From Ascidia mentula (Eukaryota > Chordata > Ascidiacea > Phlebobranchia > Ascidiidae), in assembly GCA_947561715.1 (NCBI GenBank), contig OX387205.1, positions 6,887,001 through 6,951,000 on the forward strand: a stretch of DNA of 64,000 nt. The letters run 5' to 3'. A program made the translations under genes and the position numbers. The notes under the pieces are model-generated. The model did not search any database, was not told where the DNA came from, and was given only the letters and a program-made list of their open reading frames with translations. Positions 28,001 to 42,600 of this stretch are shown here, piece by piece. Positions within the stretch are counted from its first letter, which is position 1, and each line of letters opens with the position of its first letter.

Positions 28001-31000
28001 ACTGGAGTATCAGCGTTTTCCACTGTATAATAAAGCTTGTAATGAAAAAAAATATTTTTTATCGAAAAGTCATATACTGCAAAATGGACAAGTGCTGAAA
28101 TCGCATGGTTATATACGTTGTGCAACCGCAAAAGCAATACTGGAGTATCAGCGTTTTCCACTGTATAATAAAGCTTGTACTGAAAAAAAATATTTTTTAT
28201 CGAAAAGTCATATACTGCAAAATGGACAAGTGCTGAAATCGCATAGTTACATACGTTGTGCAACCGCAAACTCAGTACTGGAGTATCAGCGTTTTCCACT
28301 GTATAATAAAGCTTGTACTGAAAAAAAATATTTTTTATCGAAAAGTCATATACTGCAAAATGGACAAGTGCTGAAATCGCACAGTTACATACGTTGTGCA
28401 ACCGCAAAAGCAATACTGGAGTATCAGCGTTTACCACTGTATAATAAAGCTTGTACTGAAAAAAAATATTTTTTATCGAAAAGTCATATACTGCAAAATG
28501 GACAAGTGCTGAAATCGCATGGTTACATACGTTGTGCAACCGCAAACTTAGTACTGGAGTATCAGCGTTTTCCACTGTACAATAAAGCTTGTACTGAAAA
28601 AAAATATTTTTTATCGAAAAGTCATATACTGCAAAATGGACAAGTGCTGAAATCGCATAGTTACATACGTTGTGCAACCGCAAAAGCAATACTGGAGTAC
28701 CAGCGTTTTTCACTGTATAATAAAGATTGTACTAAAAAAAAATATTTTTTATCGAAAAGTCATATACTGCAAAATGGACAAGTGCTGAAATCGCATGGTT
28801 ACATACGTTGTGCAACCGCAAACTTAGTACTGGAGTATCAATGTTTTCCACTGTATAATAAAGCTTGTACTGAAAAAAAATATTTTTTATCGAAAAGTCA
28901 TATACTGCAAAATGGACAAGTGCTGAAATCGCATGGTTACATACGTTGTGCAACCGCAAACTCAGTACTGGAGTATCAGCGTTTTCCAATGTATAATAAA
29001 GCTTGTACTGAAAAAAAATATTTTTTATCGAAAAGTCATATACTGCAAAATGGACAAGTGCTGAAATCGCATAGTTACATACGTTGTGCAACCGTAAAAG
29101 CAATACTGGAGTACCAGCGTTTTTCACTGTATAATAAAGCTTGTACTAAAAAAAAATATTTTTTATCGAAAAGTCATATACTGCAAAATGGACAAGTGCT
29201 GAAATCGCACAGTCACATACGTTGTGCAACCGCAAACTCAGTACTGGAGTATCAGCGTTTTCCACTGTATAATAAAGCTTGTACTGAAAAAAAATATTTT
29301 TTCACGAAAAGTCATATACTGCAAAATGGACAAGTGCTGAAAGCGCATAGTTACATACGTTGTGCAACCGCAAACGCAATACTGGAGTATCAGCGTTTTC
29401 CACTGTATAATAAAGCTTGTAATGAAAAAAAATATTTTTTATCGAAAAGTCATATACTGCAAAATGGACAAGTGCTGAAATCGCATAGTTACATACGTTG
29501 TGCAACCGCAAACTCAGTACTGGAGTATCAGCGTTTTCCACTGTATAATAAATTAAAGCTTGTACTAAAAAAAAATATTTTTTATCGAAAAGTCATATAC
29601 TGCAAAATGGACAAGTGTTGAAATCGCATAGTCACATACGTTGTGCAACCGCAAACTCAGTACTGGAGTATCAGCGTTTTCCACTGTATAATAAAGCTTG
29701 TAATGAAAAAAAATATTTTTTATCGAAAAGTCATATACTGCAAAATGGACAAGTGCTGAAATCGCATAGTTACATACGTTGTGCAACCGCAAACGCAATA
29801 CTGGAGTATCAGCGTTTTCCACTGTATAATAAAGCTTGTAATGAAAAAAAATATTTTTTATCGAAAAGTCATATACTGCAAAATGGACAAGTGCTGAAAT
29901 CGCATAGTTACATACGTTGTGCAACCGCAAACGCAATACTGGAGTATTAGCGTTTTCCACTGTATAATAAAGCTTGTAATGAAAAAAAATATTTTTTATC
30001 GAAAAGTCATATACTGCAAAATGGACATGTGCTGAAATCGCATGGTTACATACGTTGTGCAACCGCAAACTCAGTACTGGAGTATCAGCGTTTTCCACTG
30101 TATAATAAAGCTTGTACAGAAAAAAATATTTTTTATCGAAAAGTCATATACTGCAAAATGGACAAGTGCTGAAATCGCATGGTTACATACATTGTGCAAC
30201 CGCAAAAGCAATACTGGAGTACCAGCGTTTTCCACTGTATAATAAAGCTTGTACTAAAAAAAAATATTTTTTATCGAAAAGTCATATACTGCAAAATGGA
30301 CAAGTGCTGAATGCGCATATTTACATACGTTGTGCAACCGCAAACTTAGTACTGGAGTATCAGCGTTTTCCACTGTATAATAAAGCTTGTAATGAAAAAA
30401 AATATTTTTTATCGAAAAGTCATATACTGCAAAATGGACATGTGCTGAAATCGCATGGTTACATACATTGTGCAACCGCAAACTCAGTACTGGAGTATCA
30501 GCGTTTTCCACTGTATAATAAAGCTTGTACAAAAAAAAAATATTTTTATCGGAAAGTCATATACTGCAAAATGGACAAGTGCTGAAATCGCATAGTTACA
30601 TACGTTGTGCAACCGCAAAAGCAATACTGGAGTACCAGCATTTTCCACAGTATAATAAAGCTTGTACTAAAAAAAAATATTTTTTATCGAAAAGTCATAT
30701 ACTGCAAAATGGACAAGTGCTGAAATCGCATAGTTACATACGTCGTGCAACCGCAAACTCAGTACTGGAGTATCAGCGTTTTCCACTGTATAATAAAGCT
30801 TGTACTGAAAAAAAATATTTTTGATCGAAAAGTCATATACTGCAAAATGGACATGTGCTGAAATCGCATGGTTACATACGTTGTGCAACCGCAAACTCAG
30901 TACTGGAGTATCAGCGTTTTCCACTGTATAATAAAGCTTGTACTAAAAAAAAATATTTTTTATCGAAAAGTCATATACTGCAAAATGGACAAGTGCTGAA

Positions 31001-33906
31001 TGCGCATAGTTACATACGTTGTGCAACCGCAAACTTAGTACTGGAGTATCAGCGTTTTCCACTGTATAATAAAGCTTGTAATGAAAAAAAATATTTTTTA
31101 TCGAAAAGTCATATACTGCAAAATGGACATGTGCTGAAATCGCATGGTTACATACATTGTGCAACCGCAAACTCAGTACTGGAGTATCAGCGTTTTCCAC
31201 TGTATAATAAAGCTTGTACAAAAAAAAAATATTTTTTATCGGAAAGTCATATACTGCAAAATGGACAAGTGCTGAAATCGCATAGTTACATACGTTGTGC
31301 AACCGCAAAAGCAATACTGGAGTACCAGCATTTTCCACAGTATAATAAAGCTTGTACTAAAAAAAAATATTTTTTATCGAAAAGTCATATACTGCAAAAT
31401 GGACAAGTGCTGAAATCGCATAGTTACATACGTCGTGCAACCGCAAACTCAGTACTGGAGTATCAGCGTTTTCCACTGTATAATAAAGCTTGTACTGAAA
31501 AAAAATATTTTTGATCGAAAAGTCATATACTGCAAAATGGACATGTGCTGAAATCGCATGGTTACATACGTTGTGCAACCGCAAACTCAGTACTGGAGTA
31601 TCAGCGTTTTCCACTGTATAATAAAGCTTGTAATGAAAAAAAATATTTTTTATCGAAAAGTCATATACTGCAAAATGGACAAGTGCTGAAATCGCATGGT
31701 TACATACGTTGTGCAACCGCAAACTCAGTATTGGATTATCAGCGTTTTCCACTGTATAATAAAGCATGTACTGAAAAAAAATATTTTTTATAGAAAAGTC
31801 ATATACTGCAAAATGGACAAGTGCTGAAAGCGCATATGTTACATACGTTGTGCAACCGCAAACGCAATACTGGAGTATTAGCGTTTTCCACTGTATAATA
31901 AAGCTTGTAATGAAAAAAAATATTTTTTATCGAAAAGTCATATACTGCAAAATCGACAAGTGCTGAAAGCGCATAGTTACATACGTTGTGCAACCGCAAA
32001 CGCAATACTGGAGTATCAGCGTTTTCCACTGTATAATAAAGCTTGTAATGAAAAAAAATATTTTTTATCGAAAAGTCATATACTGCAAAATGGACAAGTG
32101 CTGAAATCGCATGGTTACATACGTTGTGCAACCGCAAAAGCAATACTGGAGTATCAGCGTTTTCCACTGTATAATAAAGCTTGTACTGAAAAAAAATATT
32201 TTTTATCGAAAAGTCATATACTGCAAAATGGACAAGTGCTGAAATCGCATAGTTACATACGTTGTGCAACCGCAAACTCAGTACTGGAGTATCAGCGTTT
32301 TCCACTGTATAATAAAGCTTGTACTGAAAAAAAATATTTTTTATCGAAAAGTCATATACTGCAAAATGGACAAGTGCTGAAATCGCACAGTTACATACGT
32401 TGTGCAACCGCAAAAGCAATACTGGAGTATCAGCGTTTACCACTGTATAATAAAGCTTGTACTGAAAAAAAATATTTTTTATCGAAAAGTCATATACTGC
32501 AAAATGGACAAGTGCTGAAATCGCATGGTTACATACGTTGTGCAACCGCAAACTTAATACTGGAGTATCAGCGTTTTCCACTGTACAATAAAGCTTGTAC
32601 TGAAAAAAAATATTTTTTATCGAAAAGTCATATACTGCAAAATGGACAAGTGCTGAAATCGCATAGTTACATACGTTGTGCAACCGCAAAAGCAATACTG
32701 GAGTACCAGCGTTTTTCACTGTATAATAAAGATTGTACTAAAAAAAAATATTTTTTATCGAAAAGTCATATACTGCAAAATGGACAAGTGCTGAAATCGC
32801 ATGGTTACATACGTTGTGCAACCGCAAACTTAGTACTGGAGTATCAATGTTTTCCACTGTATAATAAAGCTTGTACTGAAAAAAAATATTTTTTATCGAA
32901 AAGTCATATACTGCAAAATGGACAAGTGCTGAAATCGCATGGTTACATACGTTGTGCAACCGCAAACTCAGTACTGGAGTATCAGCGTTTTCCAATGTAT
33001 AATAAAGCTTGTACTGAAAAAAAATATTTTTTATCGAAAAGTCATATACTGCAAAATGGACAAGTGCTGAAATCGCATAGTTACATACGTTGTGCAACCG
33101 TAAAAGCAATACTGGAGTACCAGCGTTTTTCACTGTATAATAAAGCTTGTACTAAAAAAAAATATTTTTTATCGAAAAGTCATATACTGCAAAATGGACA
33201 AGTGCTGAAATCGCACAGTCACATCCCAGTCAAAAATTATCTACCCCTTTAGTATGGGCCTAGCTTGGTTTAAGCTCGGTTTAGTGCGTTTAAGCTTGGC
33301 ACGGCCAATCAGCACTTATTCGGACGTCAGCCAAACTTATACGTTCGGTTTACGAATGGTGCGCCGTGCTTAAGTTTGCATAATTTCCCCCTGCGCAAAA
33401 TTATTTTGAAGTGCAATACGGTGCTTGAAGGTGAGTTTCGTCGGCGGGAGTGTTTCTGCGTATACCTGTGTCACACATATCATATTGTTTTGTCATAAGG
33501 TGGGCATAGAAGCATGAAGTTGATTTTATTTCATTTTGAGGTTATTTGGTTGTACCTCTCTTGGTGAGTTCTGCCGTGGGGTTGTGACACCTGCAGTTTT
33601 GGAGGGCAAATTATTGTCAGTGATTTTTACCATAATAGGCTATTTGTTGATTTTGCGAGCTAACAAAAATGTTTTTTTAAATATTACAAAGCGAAGCTGA
33701 GGCGCTGCTTCGTCATGGTTGGATGAACAACAAGCAGGCAGGACAGGCTAGGAGGCTTGGCTAACCGCGAAATTAATGAGTTGTTTGTTGTAGTAATGAC
33801 TTGACGGCGGGAAACCTTGTCTAAATTTACAGGTGGTTTACGACAGCAGTTGTTTTATGTCAGGTATTTCTGTTTGATATACTTGCGACTCAAATTTAGA
33901 TCAAGG

Positions 33907-34905
33907 GTGAATGCGCATCTTGCATGTTTGGGTGTAATGCGTCGATTGTTAATCTGGTGGAGGGGTAGACCACGCCAATTGCAAGTTAAGCTTTCTTCAA
34001 CTGTCGTCATGTTAACGTCACCACAACCTTACAAAATATAAGGAATTTATACCGCTTGAGTTCAACAGAAAATCGAGGCCTTTGTCTGATTTGCTTTACT
34101 GGAAAGCAACAGAATTCAGACTATTTATGCTGTATGTGGGAGTGGTGCTGTTAAAAGATAAAAATGTGCTGTGCCATAAACGTATTGTCATTTTCTGCAT
34201 TTTTCTTTAGCTATGAGATGTTTGTTGTCGCCAAACATTAACACACATGAGTTTTCGTTATGTGTCAAAATGCTAAAAGACTTTGTTAGCAAATCTTCAC
34301 ATATTTATGGTAAAGCATTTGTCAGTTACAATGTTCATTGTTTGATCCACTTGTGTAATGATTATGAAAAACATGGTTCATTGGAAAACATTGGCTGTTT
34401 TCAATTTGAAAATTACTGGGGTTGTTTGAAAAAAAGTTGTAAATCTGGCTACAAACCTATGCAACAAATTGCAAGATTTGCATTTTATGAAAACCAAACT
34501 TCCCATTATGTGTTTCTTAATTTCCATATAATATCCCGTCGAAAAAACTGTCAAAGCAATAGTGCAAATTAACCAAATAGTAAATTTCCCTCCAAGTGTT
34601 CCTTTCACACACAATAACAAGGTTTGTGGATTGGCCAATAGGAATTTTACAACAAAAATCAGCGACTCGACCATTTCACAAAGCAATGATATTTATCGAC
34701 TTTGTGACATTTACACTATTGATTCTTGGTTGCATATTGTCGTTCAAAAACAATTGTCGTCTTTTCAAAAAACCTTGTCAACTCAAAACATGTCGGAATT
34801 TACAAAGTGTGTGGTTTTTATGGTGATAATGATCAAATTAGAAGGTGCATTCTGTTGCCATATAAAGGACATTTTGTTGCCATTAATTTGCTTTATGCCA
34901 CATGA
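33907..34905 (+). pseudogene. transposase C-terminal remnant, copy 2
   Basis: Same blocks as copy 1: HLACLGVMRRLLIWW from 33907, the WKATEFR block after 34028, and a block opening at an ATG at 34213 (MRCLLSPNINTHEF) containing YGKAFVSYNVHCLIHL and FENYWGCLKKS, running to 34572. In frame just before that ATG, TYCHFLHFSLA can be read back to a stop, resembling the HFLLFHVA segment of related transposases. This supports contiguity with the WKATEFR block apart from a frame change. Copy 2 alone keeps the next stretch (from 34562: NDIYRLCDIYTIDSWLHI), then VGIYKVCGFYGDNDQIRR and ILLPYKGHFVAINLLY in another frame near 34792-34900. These fit the C-terminal end of such transposases. At least three frame changes. 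Confidence 0.72.
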
Positions 34906-34946
34906 TATATCTGCATGTATATTTGTTTCTTCCACAGTACATTAGA

Positions 34947-36238
34947 ATGAAAAATTTTGTTTGTATAAAATCCCCAAAGGCTGGATGGTCGGCACCAATG
35001 CATGTAAGTGGACACCCATCAATTTGGATGTATAAAGATTCTTGAAAAATGAAATTTCTGTGGATGCAGCTTGGCAGACGTGTCCTTCCACCATTCTTTG
35101 TGAAGGGAGTAAGTTGTGTATTTGTGCCAAATAATTGTGCATTTTTGTTTCATGCACTTTGTTCTTTTCAGGCACAAATGCCCGTTGTTTGAAAAGAAAA
35201 TGTAGATCTGCTGATCTGGAAAGGGACATTCTAATGAGCGAATCCACTGAAAGCAGTTCTTCTTCCACAATACATCTCTTGCAAAAAAAGGTCCATAAAC
35301 CTTGTGCTGATTTTTATGCATAAAACTGGCACATATTATTCATCTTTATTTTTTTAATTGACTGGGGACCTTTGCTTGTGCATTTGCTTATTTTAGTTTA
35401 CTTTCAACAGGTTCTTGCCACCCAAGCAGCAAAAACAATGTCACAATGACAGGAGCATGAACTGTCTGAAAACATTGGCATCCTTATCGACAAAACAATA
35501 AAGGTGAAGGAAGAAATGCGGAGGATTGGTGACCGAATTCAGAGAATGGAAACTCTGACAGAAAAAAAACACGTGTGTGGCAGAAAAGTTTTTGCCGTAA
35601 TCAGCTGTCAACGAAGAACATCTGATGGCTCTACTTACTAAACCAAATGTGAGCTTTCTTTTTACCTAATGCACTGAGGCTTTTGTCTGCATGCTTTACA
35701 CTGTAAATGACATCTGCTATACATTTCAATCATTTTGTATGTTGATACTTTTCAAAAGGACAAAGTAAAACTTGCCCAAGTGATGGACATGGACCAACTT
35801 CGTGGCACCTTCCGGAATTCTGTAAAGCTGTTTATGACAAAACACCTGGCTCTTCAATTTTGTTTTGGCGCAGGAAAACAAAAATCCCATTCAAATCACA
35901 TCCTCTGTTGGCATTTATGTTGGGTGAGTCAAATTGCTTTGGAAATCTCACAAGACACGCCACACTGCGGGCCTCATTGTAAAGCCTTCCTATTGTGAAG
36001 TTGTCACAACTTTCACATATTTAATTCCCACATGTCAAATATTTAATTTCTGTGCACGACAGAATGTTACCAAAATTTTAACTAAATCATATGTTTTATG
36101 TTCTGCAGACGCATTGAAAGATGCAAGACGCAGGCAGTGAAATACCAAGAAATCGCCACGGCGGGGAAACGAGTTTTACCTGGAGTTGTTGCCGGAGTGA
36201 CGACAGAATATCAAGAAACGGCAATCAATCCTCAATAA
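34947..36238 (+). pseudogene. DUF4806-like accessory gene, copy 2 (multi-exon, decayed)
   Basis: ATG at 34947 (MKNFVCIKSPKAGW). Exon edges correspond to copy 1: donor at 35109, acceptor before 35172, weak donor GTCCAT at 35291, acceptor before 35411, donor GTGAGC after ACCAAAT near 35648, exon 4 from about 35760, donor GGGTGAGT near 35922, last acceptor TTCTGCAG ending near 36109. Exon 4 reads DQLRGTFRNSVKLFMTKH and LALQF, then has lost a segment kept in copy 3. The last exon stops at TAA 36236-36238, earlier than in copy 1. The exon-3 stop of copy 1 is shared. Function unknown; the role as a transposition helper is an inference from frequent association. Confidence 0.58.
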
Positions 36239-36346
36239 AGCCCACCACGTCCCAGAGTACATAGTTTCCTCGAACAGTGCACTTCAAGTTACTCTGTACT
36301 TCCACTGCGCTTGCCACTGTATTTTTATTTATGTGTTGTTGCTTTC

Positions 36347-36352
36347 AATAAA
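36347..36352 (+). promoter_or_regulatory. polyadenylation signal, transposon copy 2
   Basis: AATAAA in TTTCAATAAAATATTG, about 110 bp after the accessory-gene stop, at the same place as in copies 1 and 3. Confidence 0.6.
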
Positions 36353-36621
36353 ATATTGTGTTAATTTAAGTCGTGTTACGTGCGAGACGGTGAAGTAGCG
36401 AGTTTGATCAGGTCATATTTTGAAAGCAGCCAGGCAATATCATTATGTTCGGTAAACGCACGGCGAAAGCTCGCTCGGCCAAGCTTGGATTTGTTCAATT
36501 GTAGAACATACGCCGAACATATATCCAACATTTAAGTACGGAGAACATGCGCCGCCCAAGCTTGATGCCAAGCGTATCTTGACATAAAGTGACAAGGGCC
36601 GTGCCTAAATTTATGACTGGG

Positions 36622-39600
36622 ATACGTTGTGCAACCGCAAACTCAGTACTGGAGTATCAGCGTTTTCCACTGTATAATAAAGCTTGTACTGAAAAAAAAT
36701 ATTTTTTCACGAAAAGTCATATACTGCAAAATGGACAAGTGCTGAAAGCGCATAGTTACATACGTTGTGCAACCGCAAACGCAATACTGGAGTATCAGCG
36801 TTTTCCACTGTATAATAAAGCTTGTAATGAAAAAAAATATTTTTTATCGAAAAGTCATATACTGCAAAATGGACAAGTGCTGAAATCGCATAGTTACATA
36901 CGTTGTGCAACCGCAAACTCAGTACTGGAGTATCAGCGTTTTCCACTGTATAATAAACTTGTACAGAAAAAAAATATTTTTTATCGAAAAGTCATATACT
37001 GCAAAATGGACAAGTGCTGAAATCGCATAGTTACATACGTTGTGCAACCGCAAACTCAGTACTGGAGTATCAGCGTTTTCCACTGTATAATAAATTAAAG
37101 CTTGTACTAAAAAAAAATATTTTTTATCGAAAAGTCATATACTGCAAAATGGACAAGTGTTGAAATCGCATAGTCACATACGTTGTGCAACCGCAAACTC
37201 AGTACTGGAGTATCAGCGTTTTCCACTGTATAATAAAGCTTGTAATGAAAAAAAATATTTTTTATCGAAAAGTCATATACTGCAAAATGGACAAGTGCTG
37301 AAATCGCATAGTTACATACGTTGTGCAACCGCAAACGCAATACTGGAGTATCAGCGTTTTCCACTGTATAATAAAGCTTGTAATGAAAAAAAATATTTTT
37401 TATCGAAAAGTCATATACTGCAAAATGGACAAGTGCTGAAATCGCATAGTTACATACGTTGTGCAACCGCAAACGCAATACTGGAGTATTAGCGTTTTCC
37501 ACTGTATAATAAAGCTTGTAATGAAAAAAAATATTTTTTATCGAAAAGTCATATACTGCAAAATGGACATGTGCTGAAATCGCATGGTCACATACGTTGT
37601 GCAACCGCAAACTCAGTACTGGAGTATCAGCGTTTTCCACTGTATAATAAAGCTTGTACAGAAAAAAATATTTTTTATCGAAAAGTCATATACTGCAAAA
37701 TGGACAAGTGCTGAAATCGCATGGTTACATACATTGTGCAACCGCAAAAGCAATACTGGAGTACCAGCGTTTTCCACTGTATAATAAAGCTTGTACTAAA
37801 AAAAAATATTTTTTATCGAAAAGTCATATACTGCAAAATGGACAAGTGCTGAATGCGCATAGTTACATACGTTGTGCAACCGCAAACTTAGTACTGGAGT
37901 ATCAGCGTTTTCCACTGTATAATAAAGCTTGTAATGAAAAAAAATATTTTTTATCGAAAAGTCATATACTGCAAAATGGACATGTGCTGAAATCGCATGG
38001 TTACATACGTTGTGCAACCGCAAACTCAGTACTGGAGTATCAGCGTTTTCCACTGTATAATAAAGCTTGCACAAAAAAAAAATATTTTTTATCGGAAAGT
38101 CATATACTGCAAAATGGACAAGTGCTGAAATCGCATAGTTACATACGTTGTGCAACCTCAAAAGCAATACTGGAGTACCAGCATTTTCCACAGTATAATA
38201 AAGCTTGTACTAAAAAAAAATATTTTTTATCGAAAAGTCATATACTGCAAAATGGACAAGTGCTGAAATCGCATAGTTACATACGTCGTGCAACCGCAAA
38301 CTCAGTACTGGAGTATCAGCGTTTTCCACTGTATAATAAAGCTTGTACTGAAAAAAAATATTTTTGATCGAAAAGTCATATACTGCAAAATGGACATGTG
38401 CTGAAATCGCATGGTTACATACGTTGTGCAACCGCAAACTCAGTACTGGAGTATCAGCGTTTTCCACTGTATAATAAAGCTTGTAATGAAAAAAAATATT
38501 TTTTATCGAAAAGTCATATACTGCAAAATGGACAAGTGCTGAAATCGCATGGTTACATACGTTGTGCAACCGCAAACTCAGTACTGGATTATCAGCGTTT
38601 TCCACTGTATAATAAAGCATGTACTGAAAAAAAATATTTTTTATCGAAAAGTCATATACTGCAAAATGGACAAGTGCTGAAAGCGCATATGTTACATACG
38701 TTGTGCAACCGCAAACGCAATACTGGAGTATCAGCGTTTTCCACTGTATAGTAAAGCTTGTAATGAAAAAAAATATTTTTTATCGAAAAGTCATTTCCTG
38801 CAAAATGGACAAGTGCTGAAATCGCACAGTTACATACGTTGTGCAACCGCAAAAGCAATATTGGAGTATCAGCGTTTTCCACTGTATAATAAAGCTTGTA
38901 CTGAAAAAAAATATTTTTTATCGAAAAGTCATATACTGCAAAATGGACAAGTGCTGAAATCGCACAGTTACATACGTTGTGCAACCGCAAACTCAGTACT
39001 GGAGTATCAGCGTTTTCCACTGTATAATAAAGCTTGTAAAGAAAAAAAATATTTTTTATCGAAAAGTCATATACTGCAAAATGGACAAGTGCTGAAAGCG
39101 CATAGTTACATACGTTGTGCAACCGCAAACTCAGTACTGGAGTATCAGCGTTTTCCACTGTATAATAAAGCTTGTAATGAAAAAAAATATTTTTTATCGA
39201 AAAGTCATATACTGCAAAATGGACAAGTGCTGAAATCGCACAGTCACATACGTTGTGCAACCGCAAACTCAGTACTGGAGTATCAGCGTTTTCCACTGTA
39301 TAATAAAGCTTGTACTGAAAAAAAATATTTTTTCACGAAAAGTCATATACTGCAAAATGGACAAGTGCTGAAAGCGCATAGTTACATACGTTGTGCAACC
39401 GCAAACGCAATACTGGAGTATCAGCGTTTTCCACTGTATAATAAAGCTTGTAATGAAAAAAAATATTTTTTATCGAAAAGTCATATACTGCAAAATGGAC
39501 AAGTGCTGAAATCGCATAGTTACATACGTTGTGCAACCGCAAACTCAGTACTGGAGTATCAGCGTTTTCCACTGTATAATAAACTTGTACAGAAAAAAAA

Positions 39601-42600
39601 TATTTTTTATCGAAAAGTCATATACTGCAAACTGGACAAGTGCTGAAATCGCATAGTTACATACGTTGTGCAACCGCAAACTCAGTACTGGAGTATCAGC
39701 GTTTTCCACTGTATAATAAATTAAAGCTTGTACTAAAAAAAAATATTTTTTATCGAAAAGTCATATACTGCAAAATGGACAAGTGCTGAAAGCGCATAGT
39801 TACATACGTTGTGCAACCGCAAACGCAATACTGGAGTATCAGCGTTTTCCACTGTATAATAAAGCTTGTAATGAAAAAAAATATTTTTTATCGAAAAGTC
39901 ATATACTGCAAAATGGACAAGTGCTGAAATCGCATAGTTACATACGTTGTGCAACCGCAAACTCAGTACTGGAGTATCAGCGTTTTCCACTGTATAATAA
40001 ATTAAAGCTTGTACTAAAAAAAAATATTTTTTATCGAAAAGTCATATACTGCAAAATGGACAAGTGTTGAAATCGCATAGTCACATACGTTGTGCAACCG
40101 CAAACTCAGTACTGGAGTATCAGCGTTTTCCACTGTATAATAAAGCTTGTAATGAAAAAAAATATTTTTTATCGAAAAGTCATATACTGCAAAATGGACA
40201 AGTGCTGAAATCGCATAGTTACATACGTTGTGCAACCGCAAACGCAATACTGGAGTATCAGCGTTTTCCACTGTATAATAAAGCTTGTAATGAAAAAAAA
40301 TATTTTTTATCGAAAAGTCATATACTGCAAAATGGACAAGTGCTGAAATCGCATAGTTACATACGTTGTGCAACCGCAAACGCAATACTGGAGTATTAGC
40401 GTTTTCCACTGTATAATAAAGCTTGTAATGAAAAAAAATATTTTTTATCGAAAAGTCATATACTGCAAAATGGACATGTGCTGAAATCGCATGGTTACAT
40501 ACGTTGTGCAACCGCAAACTCAGTACTGGAGTATCAGCGTTTTCCACTGTATAATAAAGCTTGTACAGAAAAAAATATTTTTTATCGAAAAGTCATATAC
40601 TGCAAAATGGACAAGTGCTGAAATCGCATAGTTACATACGTTGTGCAACCGCAAAAGCAATACTGGAGTACCAGCCTTTTCCACAGTATAATAAAGCTTG
40701 TACTGAAAAAAAATATTTTTTATCGAAAAGTCATATACTGCAAAATGGACAAGTGCTGAAATCGCATGGTTACATACGTTGTGCAACCGCAAACTCAGTA
40801 CTGGATTATCAGCGTTTTCCACTGTATAATAAAGCATGTACTGAAAAAAAATATTTTTTATCGAAAAGTCATATACTGCAAAATGGACAAGTGCTGAAAG
40901 CGCATATGTTACATACGTTGTGCAACCGCAAACGCAATACTGGAGTATCAGCGTTTTCCACTGTATAATAAAGCTTGTAATAAAAAAAAATATTTTTTAT
41001 CGAAAAGTCATATACTGCAAAATCGACAAGTGCTGAAAGCGCATAGTTACATACGTTGTGCAACCGCAAACGCAATACTGGAGTATCAGCGTTTTCCACT
41101 GTATAATAAAGCTTGTAATGAAAAAAAATATTTTTTATCGAAAAGTCATATACTGCAAAATGGACATGTGCTGAAATCGCATGGTTACATACGTTGTGCA
41201 ACCGCAAACTCAGTACTGGAGTATCAGCGTTTTCCACTGTATAATAAAGCTTGTACAGAAAAAAATATTTTTTATCGAAAAGTCATATACTGCAAAATGG
41301 ACAAGTGCTGAAATCGCATAGTTACATACGTTGTGCAACCGCAAAAGCAATACTGGAGTACCAGCCTTTTCCACAGTATAATAAAGCTTGTACTGAAAAA
41401 AAATATTTTTTATCGAAAAGTCATATACTGCAAAATGGACAAGTGCTGAAATCGCATGGTTACATACGTTGTGCAAACGCAAACTCAGTACTGGATTATC
41501 AGCGTTTTCCACTGTATAATAAAGCATGTACTGAAAAAAAATATTTTTTATCGAAAAGTCATATACTGCAAAATGGACAAGTGCTGAAAGCGCATATGTT
41601 ACATACGTTGTGCAACCGCAAACGCAATACTGGAGTATCAGCGTTTTCCACTGTATAATAAAGCTTGTAATAAAAAAAAATATTTTTTATCGAAAAGTCA
41701 TATACTGCAAAATCGACAAGTGCTGAAAGCGCATAGTTACATACGTTGTGCAACCGCAAACGCAATACTGGAGTATCAGCGTTTTCCACTGTATAATAAA
41801 GCTTGTAATGAAAAAAAATATTTTTTATCGAAAAGTCATATACTGCAAAATGGACAAGTGCTGAAATCGCATGGTTACATACGTTGTGCAACCGCAAAAG
41901 CAATACTGGAGTATCAGCGTTTTCCACTGTATAATAAAGCTTGTACTGAAAAAAAATATTTTTTATCGAAAAGTCATATACTGCAAAATGGACAAGTGCT
42001 GAAATCGCATAGTTACATACGTTGTGCAACCGCAAACTCAGTACTGGAGTATCAGCGTTTTCCACTGTATAATAAAGCTTGTACTGAAAAAAAATATTTT
42101 TTATCGAAAAGTCATATACTGCAAAATGGACAAGTGCTGAAATCGCACAGTTACATACGTTGTGCAACCGCAAAAGCAATACTGGAGTATCAGCGTTTAC
42201 CACTGTATAATAAAGCTTGTACTGAAAAAAAATATTTTTTATCGAAAAGTCATATACTGCAAAATGGACAAGTGCTGAAATCGCATGGTTACATACGTTG
42301 TGCAACCGCAAACTTAATACTGGAGTATCAGCGTTTTCCACTGTACAATAAAGCTTGTACTGAAAAAAAATATTTTTTATCGAAAAGTCATATACTGCAA
42401 AATGGACAAGTGCTGAAATCGCATAGTTACATACGTTGTGCAACCGCAAAAGCAATACTGGAGTACCAGCGTTTTTCACTGTATAATAAAGATTGTACTA
42501 AAAAAAAATATTTTTTATCGAAAAGTCATATACTGCAAAATGGACAAGTGCTGAAATCGCATGGTTACATACGTTGTGCAACCGCAAACTTAGTACTGGA

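Larger units (their letters stand above)
3328..33224. repeat. 138-bp satellite array, main block (about 217 monomers)
   Basis: The block is 29.9 kb of head-to-tail 138-bp monomers with no other sequence between them. Each monomer reads roughly GTGCTGAAATCGCATAGTT, TACATACGTTGTGCAACCGC, a variable AAACTCAGTA/AAAAGCAATA/AAACGCAATA/AAACTTAGTA segment, CTGGAGTATCAGCG, TTTTCCACTGTATAATAAAG, CTTGTACTG, an A-tract and T-tract, ATCGAAAAGTCATATACTGC and AAAATGGACAA. Most units carry a HindIII site (AAGCTT). By eye monomers differ at a few percent of sites and indels are rare. Variants recur in fixed order, giving higher-order repeats. No host gene is present. Large uniform arrays like this are typical of centromeric or pericentromeric heterochromatin, but nothing here proves centromere function. 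Confidence 0.97.
33225..36621 (+). mobile_element. DNA transposon copy 2 (same family, longest copy)
   Basis: A 3397-bp copy in the same orientation as copy 1. Its 5' inverted repeat (33225-33238) is CCCAGTCAAAAATT. The 3' repeat (36608-36621, AATTTATGACTGGG) has one mismatch to it. The 2-bp AT duplication is at 33223-33224 and 36622-36623. The uninterrupted target, CACAGTCACATACGTTG, is present at about 18146-18162 in the left 15-kb block. It keeps about 190 bp of transposase sequence (about 34566-34757) that copies 1 and 3 lack, making it the most complete copy for that gene. Still no N-terminal transposase region. Confidence 0.92.

Noticed and set aside
3328-33224. CRISPR-like array
   Set aside because: Units are contiguous 138-bp repeats with no unique spacers and no cas genes; the context is eukaryotic.
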